Assembly: GCA_016215085.1 (NCBI GenBank)
Contig: JACRMD010000288.1
Coordinates: 1 to 8,366, forward strand
Origin: Solirubrobacterales bacterium
GTDB lineage: Bacteria > Actinomycetota > Thermoleophilia > Solirubrobacterales > Solirubrobacteraceae
Reading direction: 5' to 3'
DNA length: 8,366 bases
Below, one piece after another: positions 5,548-8,366 of this stretch (within the stretch, counting starts at the first letter, position 1; each line of letters starts with the position of its first letter). Below the pieces are notes generated by a model. That model was not told the origin of the DNA. It did no database searches and worked only from the letters and a program-made list of their open reading frames with translations. The position numbers and the translations under genes are program-made.

Positions 5548-6879
5548 CTAGCCCGGGTACAGCTCGAACACGACGCCGCCGATCTCGACGTCGTCGCCGG
5601 GTTCGAACCCCTTGGCCTCGAGCGCGCGGATGACGCCCATGCGGTGCAGCCGCCGCTCGACGAACACCAGCGCGTCCTCGTTGTCGAGGTCGTGCCGGGC
5701 GATGAGCCGCTCCACCGCGTCGCCCGTGACGCGCCAGGCGCCCTCCCCCGCGGGCTCGACCGCGAAGCCCGCACGCGCGGCCGGCCGGAACACGCGGTGC
5801 TCGGCCAGCGCCTCGCCCTCGGGCAGCCCGGGCACGGCCGCCGGCGCCTCCAACGGCGGGACGCGGCGCAGCAGCTCGGCGCGCAGCTCGTCCAGGCCCT
5901 GGCCCGTCGCCGAGGAGGTGACGAGCACCGGCACCTCGTCGGGCGCGTCCTCCCACGCCTCGCGCTCGGCGGCCGGGTTCAGCCGCGCGTGCCACGCGCG
6001 CCGGGCCTCCTCGGCGGCCTGCGGCGACACGAGGTCGGCCTTCGAGAGCGCGAGGATCCGCGGCAGCGTCGCCAGCCGCGGGTCGTAGGAGGCCAGCTCG
6101 GCCTCGATCGTCGCGAAGTTCGCCTCGGGGTCGGACCCGTCGAGCGGCGCGAGGTCGAGCACGTGGACCAGCAGCCGCGTGCGCTCGACGTGCGCCAGGA
6201 AGTCGTGGCCGAGGCCGTGGCCCTCGGCGGCGCCCTCGATCAGCCCCGGGATGTCGGCGAGGATCAGCTGGCGGTCCTCGCCCTCGATCGTCCCGAGCAC
6301 CGGCTCGAGCGTCGTGAACGGGTAGTCGGCGACCTTCGGCGCCGCCCGTGTCAGGCGCGAGATCAGCGAGGACTTGCCGGCGTTGGGCAGCCCCACCAGG
6401 CCGACGTCGGCCAGCAGCTTGAGCCGCAGCTCGATCCAGCCCTCGTCGCCGGGCAGCCCGCGCTCGGCGAACCGCGGCGACTGGTGCGTCGCGCCCTTGA
6501 AGCGCGCGTTGCCGCGGCCGCCCGACCCGCCGCGCGCGACGGCGACGCGCGTGCCCGGCACCACGAGGTCGTGCACGGTGCCGTCCCACGAGGTCACGAC
6601 GGTCCCCGGCGGCACCTTGACCGCGAGCGTCTCGCCGTCGGCGCCGTGGCGCTGGGAGCCCTCGCCGTGGCGGCCGCGCGGAGCCTTGTAGTGGGCCTTG
6701 CGCTTGAAGCTCTGCAGGTCGCGCAGCGAGTCGTCGCAGACCAGCACGACGTCGCCCCCGCGGCCGCCGTCGCCGCCGTCGGGGCCGCCCTTGGGCACGT
6801 GGGCCTCGCGCCGGAACGACATCGAGCCGTTGCCGCCGCCACCCGCCTGCACAAAGATCCGGGCCTTGTCGTAGAGCAC
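5548..6879 (-). CDS. obg: GTPase Obg/CgtA (ribosome assembly and stress GTPase) with OCT domain
   Basis: Obg is an essential GTPase that binds the 50S subunit, acts late in its assembly and links translation to (p)ppGpp stress signalling. The 443-residue product has all three Obg parts. The glycine-rich Obg fold spans about 1-157 (AGGGGNGSMSFRRE, VPKGGPDGGDGGRGGD, GGSGGRGNARFK). The G domain spans about 158-340, with G1 GLPNAGKSS (163-171), switch I YPFTTLEP (186-193), G3 DIPG (209-212) and G5 SSATG (322-326). The OCT domain spans about 365-440. At G4, where NKxD is usual, this protein reads SKAD (279-282), a variation at the guanine-contact Asn. The start is GTG at 6879, giving the usual N-terminus (VLYDKARIFVQAG); there is no Shine-Dalgarno site, but TACTCT lies eight bases upstream. 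It leads the block and is divergent from the SDR gene; rplU and rpmA, its usual upstream partners, are absent. Confidence 0.96.
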   Translation of the reverse strand: MLYDKARIFVQAGGGGNGSMSFRREAHVPKGGPDGGDGGRGGDVVLVCDDSLRDLQSFKRKAHYKAPRGRHGEGSQRHGADGETLAVKVPPGTVVTSWDGTVHDLVVPGTRVAVARGGSGGRGNARFKGATHQSPRFAERGLPGDEGWIELRLKLLADVGLVGLPNAGKSSLISRLTRAAPKVADYPFTTLEPVLGTIEGEDRQLILADIPGLIEGAAEGHGLGHDFLAHVERTRLLVHVLDLAPLDGSDPEANFATIEAELASYDPRLATLPRILALSKADLVSPQAAEEARRAWHARLNPAAEREAWEDAPDEVPVLVTSSATGQGLDELRAELLRRVPPLEAPAAVPGLPEGEALAEHRVFRPAARAGFAVEPAGEGAWRVTGDAVERLIARHDLDNEDALVFVERRLHRMGVIRALEAKGFEPGDDVEIGGVVFELYPG

Positions 6880-6887
6880 CGCGACGG

Positions 6888-6893
6888 AGAGTA
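6888..6893 (-). promoter_or_regulatory. Putative -10 box of obg (TACTCT)
   Basis: TACTCT at 6893-6888 on the minus strand lies eight bases before the obg GTG, close enough for the transcript to begin at or near the start codon. No convincing -35 is seen; the upstream bases are almost all G and C. Confidence 0.4.
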
Positions 6894-6941
6894 GGGCGCG
6901 CGGCCGCTCCGCCGCCCCGCGAGGCGCGGCCCGCGGCGTCG

Positions 6942-6947
6942 TAGGGT
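6942..6947 (+). promoter_or_regulatory. Putative -10 box of the SDR gene (TAGGGT)
   Basis: TAGGGT fits the TANNNT -10 pattern and is six bases before the ATG at 6954, the geometry of leaderless actinobacterial genes. The 74-bp obg-SDR gap thus appears to hold two back-to-back promoters. Confidence 0.45.
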
Positions 6948-6953
6948 GGCCCC

Positions 6954-7643
6954 ATGGCCGACGACCCCGTCTTCCTCATCACCGGCGCGAGCTCCGGCAT
7001 CGGCGCCGCCACCGCCCGCCACGCCGCGCAGGCCGGCTACCGCGTCGTGCTCGCCGCGCGCAGCGCCGACAAGCTGCAGGCCCTCGCGGCCGAGCTCGGC
7101 GGCGACGACCGCGCGATCGCCGTGCAGACCGACGTGACGCTGTGGGAGGACAACACGGCGCTCGTGCAGGCGGCGCTGGACCGCTTCGGGCGCCTGGACG
7201 TCGTCTTCGCCAACGCCGGCTTCGGCGCCAAGCGCGGCTGGCTGGAGGAGACGCCCGAGCACTGGCGCGACATGGTCCTCACCAACGTCCTCGGCGCCGC
7301 CTACACGATCCGCGCGGCGATCCCCGCGCTGAAGGAGGCCAAGGGCCACGTGCTGGTGACCGGCAGCGTCGCCGGCCGCCGCGTGATGCCGGGCAGCCTC
7401 TACAGCTGCACGAAGTGGGCGGTCACCGCGATGGGCGAGGCGGTCCGCCAGGACCTCAACGACACCGGCGTGCGCACGACGCTCATCGAGCCGGGCGCGG
7501 TCGAGACCCCGTTCTTCGACGAGCCGGCCGACTGGCGCCTGGAGCCCGACGACATCGCCCGCGCCGTGATGTACGCGGTCTCCCAGCCGCCGCACGTCGA
7601 CGTCAACGAGGTGCTGATTCGACCGACGGCACAGCCGGTCTAG
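6954..7643 (+). CDS. SDR family NAD(P)-dependent oxidoreductase (classical, YdfG-like)
   Basis: This is a cytosolic short-chain dehydrogenase/reductase of 229 residues, at the short end of the classical size. The Rossmann cofactor motif TGASSGIG is at residues 10-17, the structural NAG at 87-89 and helix-4 Asn at N111. The catalytic triad is S138, Y150 and K154 (YSCTK), and the PG turn is at 180-181. R36 after the second strand (AARS) suggests a preference for NADPH. The C-terminal EVLIRPTAQPV resembles the YdfG group, which acts on small hydroxy acids such as serine or 3-hydroxypropionate; the true substrate cannot be told. The ATG at 6954 is six bases after a -10-like TAGGGT with no ribosome site. 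The last 41 bases overlap the 3' end of the convergent transporter gene. Confidence 0.9.
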   Translation: MADDPVFLITGASSGIGAATARHAAQAGYRVVLAARSADKLQALAAELGGDDRAIAVQTDVTLWEDNTALVQAALDRFGRLDVVFANAGFGAKRGWLEETPEHWRDMVLTNVLGAAYTIRAAIPALKEAKGHVLVTGSVAGRRVMPGSLYSCTKWAVTAMGEAVRQDLNDTGVRTTLIEPGAVETPFFDEPADWRLEPDDIARAVMYAVSQPPHVDVNEVLIRPTAQPV

Positions 7644-8366
7644 GGGCGCGGCGGACGAGCAGCAGCACCGAGGCCAGCGCGCCGATCGCCGCGAAGCCGG
7701 CGCCGACCAGGAAGGCGCGCTGGAACCCCTCGGTCAGCGCCGCCGCCTGCGACATGGTCCCGGCGACGTCCGCCGTGCGCTGCGTCGCGAACGTCGCCAG
7801 CAGCGCGAGCCCGATCGAGCCGCCGACCTGGCGCGAGGTGTTGACCAGCCCGGACGCCAGGCCGGCCTCGCGGCCCTCCACGCCCATGGTCGCGGCGATC
7901 GTCACCGACACGAAGGTCAGCCCCAGGCCCGTGGCCGTGATGACCGACGGCGCGAGCACGTCGCCCGCGTAGGACCCGTCGACGGGCACCCACGACAGGC
8001 CGACCATCCCGACGGCGACCAGCGCCATCCCGGCGGTGAGCACCCGGCCGGGGCCGAAGCGGCCCGTCAGGCGGCCCGCCACCTGCGCGCTGACCATGAT
8101 CGAGACCGTCATCGGCAGGAACGCCAGCCCGGCCTCGATCGGCGAGTAGTCCAGCACGGTCTGCAGGTAGAGGGAGAGGAAGTACCACATGGCGAACACC
8201 GAGGCGCCGAGGCAGAAGACCACCACGTTGCCCCCGGCCACCGAGCGGATGCCGAAGATCCGCAGCGGCACCAGCGGCGCGCGGGCCAGCCGGCCCTCGA
8301 TGAGCAGGAACGTCGCCAGCAGCGCGAGCCCGACCCCGAGCGTGATCAGCGTGCGCGCCGAGCCCC
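7603..8366 (-). CDS. DHA2-type (EmrB/QacA) MFS drug transporter, C-terminal half, 5' end outside window
   Basis: The frame runs off the right edge, so about 253 C-terminal residues are seen out of a probable 450-520. The part present matches the second half of 14-TM drug:proton antiporters. It begins with a membrane segment and the loop LLIEGRLARAPLVPLRIF. It continues with helices around GNVVVFCLGASVFAMWYF, AGLAFLPMTVSIMVSAQVAG, VLTAGMALVAVGMVGLSWV and SVITATGLGLTFVSVTIAA. The family segment EAGLASGLVNTSRQVGGSIG follows, then GLALLATFA and a last helix AFLVGAGFAAIGALASVLLLV. About seven membrane segments are visible. An internal GTG at 8271 falls within the conserved fold and is not the start. 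The C-terminal tail (VPSVESAPR) is read through the 3' end of the SDR gene. The substrate is unknown; members export cationic drugs, dyes or antibiotics from the inner membrane. Confidence 0.9.
   Translation of the reverse strand, partial: GSARTLITLGVGLALLATFLLIEGRLARAPLVPLRIFGIRSVAGGNVVVFCLGASVFAMWYFLSLYLQTVLDYSPIEAGLAFLPMTVSIMVSAQVAGRLTGRFGPGRVLTAGMALVAVGMVGLSWVPVDGSYAGDVLAPSVITATGLGLTFVSVTIAATMGVEGREAGLASGLVNTSRQVGGSIGLALLATFATQRTADVAGTMSQAAALTEGFQRAFLVGAGFAAIGALASVLLLVRRAPRPAVPSVESAPR

Noticed and set aside
5644..6894. Long + strand frame antisense to obg
   Set aside because: Shadow of the obg coding strand; rich in Arg, Val, His and Gln with no recognisable domain.
5171..7012. Long minus-strand frame of about 613 codons over obg and proB
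   Set aside because: It is out of frame with both clear proteins and has a biased Arg/Gly/Ala composition without motifs.
1..8366. CRISPR array, tRNA/rRNA genes, insertion sequence, prophage or defence island
   Set aside because: No regularly spaced repeats, RNA gene sequence, transposase, integrase or nuclease domain was seen on either strand.

Overview
The window is very GC-rich DNA with actinobacterial-type codon use. It carries the gene order obg-proB-proA-nadD-rsfS, which is common in Actinobacteria in the broad sense. The protein sequences, the lack of Shine-Dalgarno sites before several genes and the -10 boxes a few bases from start codons would suit a deep-branching actinobacterium such as Thermoleophilia/Solirubrobacterales. 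That placement is an inference from style, not a database match.

Layout, left to right. (1) Positions 2-772 (+): the 3' part of a regulator-like gene, open at the left edge. It starts as the helical/TPR part of a LuxR/AfsR-type large ATPase and ends as a GntR-type FCD ligand-binding domain, in one unbroken frame. (2) 827-1975 (+): a complete 12-TM MFS transporter, probably the transport partner of the FCD part. (3) 6879 down to 1980 (-): a conserved housekeeping block of obg (ribosome-assembly GTPase), proB and proA (first two steps of proline synthesis), nadD (NAD synthesis) and rsfS (ribosome silencing). (4) 6954-7643 (+): a classical SDR oxidoreductase divergent from obg. (5) 8366 down to 7603 (-): the C-terminal half of a DHA2-type 14-TM drug-efflux MFS, cut by the right edge and overlapping the SDR tail to tail.

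The block joins ribosome maturation (Obg, RsfS) to proline and NAD synthesis. Its genes do not look like one simple transcript. obg, proB and proA each have a TANNNT box 8-13 bases before the start codon, and a perfect 21-bp inverted repeat sits between proB and proA. nadD and rsfS are packed tightly behind proA with unusual start arrangements: nadD has no ATG, GTG or TTG near its conserved N-terminus, and rsfS begins at a TTG behind an eight-codon mini-ORF that overlaps both neighbours.

I found no RNA genes, CRISPR array, insertion sequence, phage or defence genes, and no wholly new multi-gene system. The points most worth a second look are the TPR-FCD chimera, the proB-proA palindrome, the nadD start and the repeated leaderless-type promoters.
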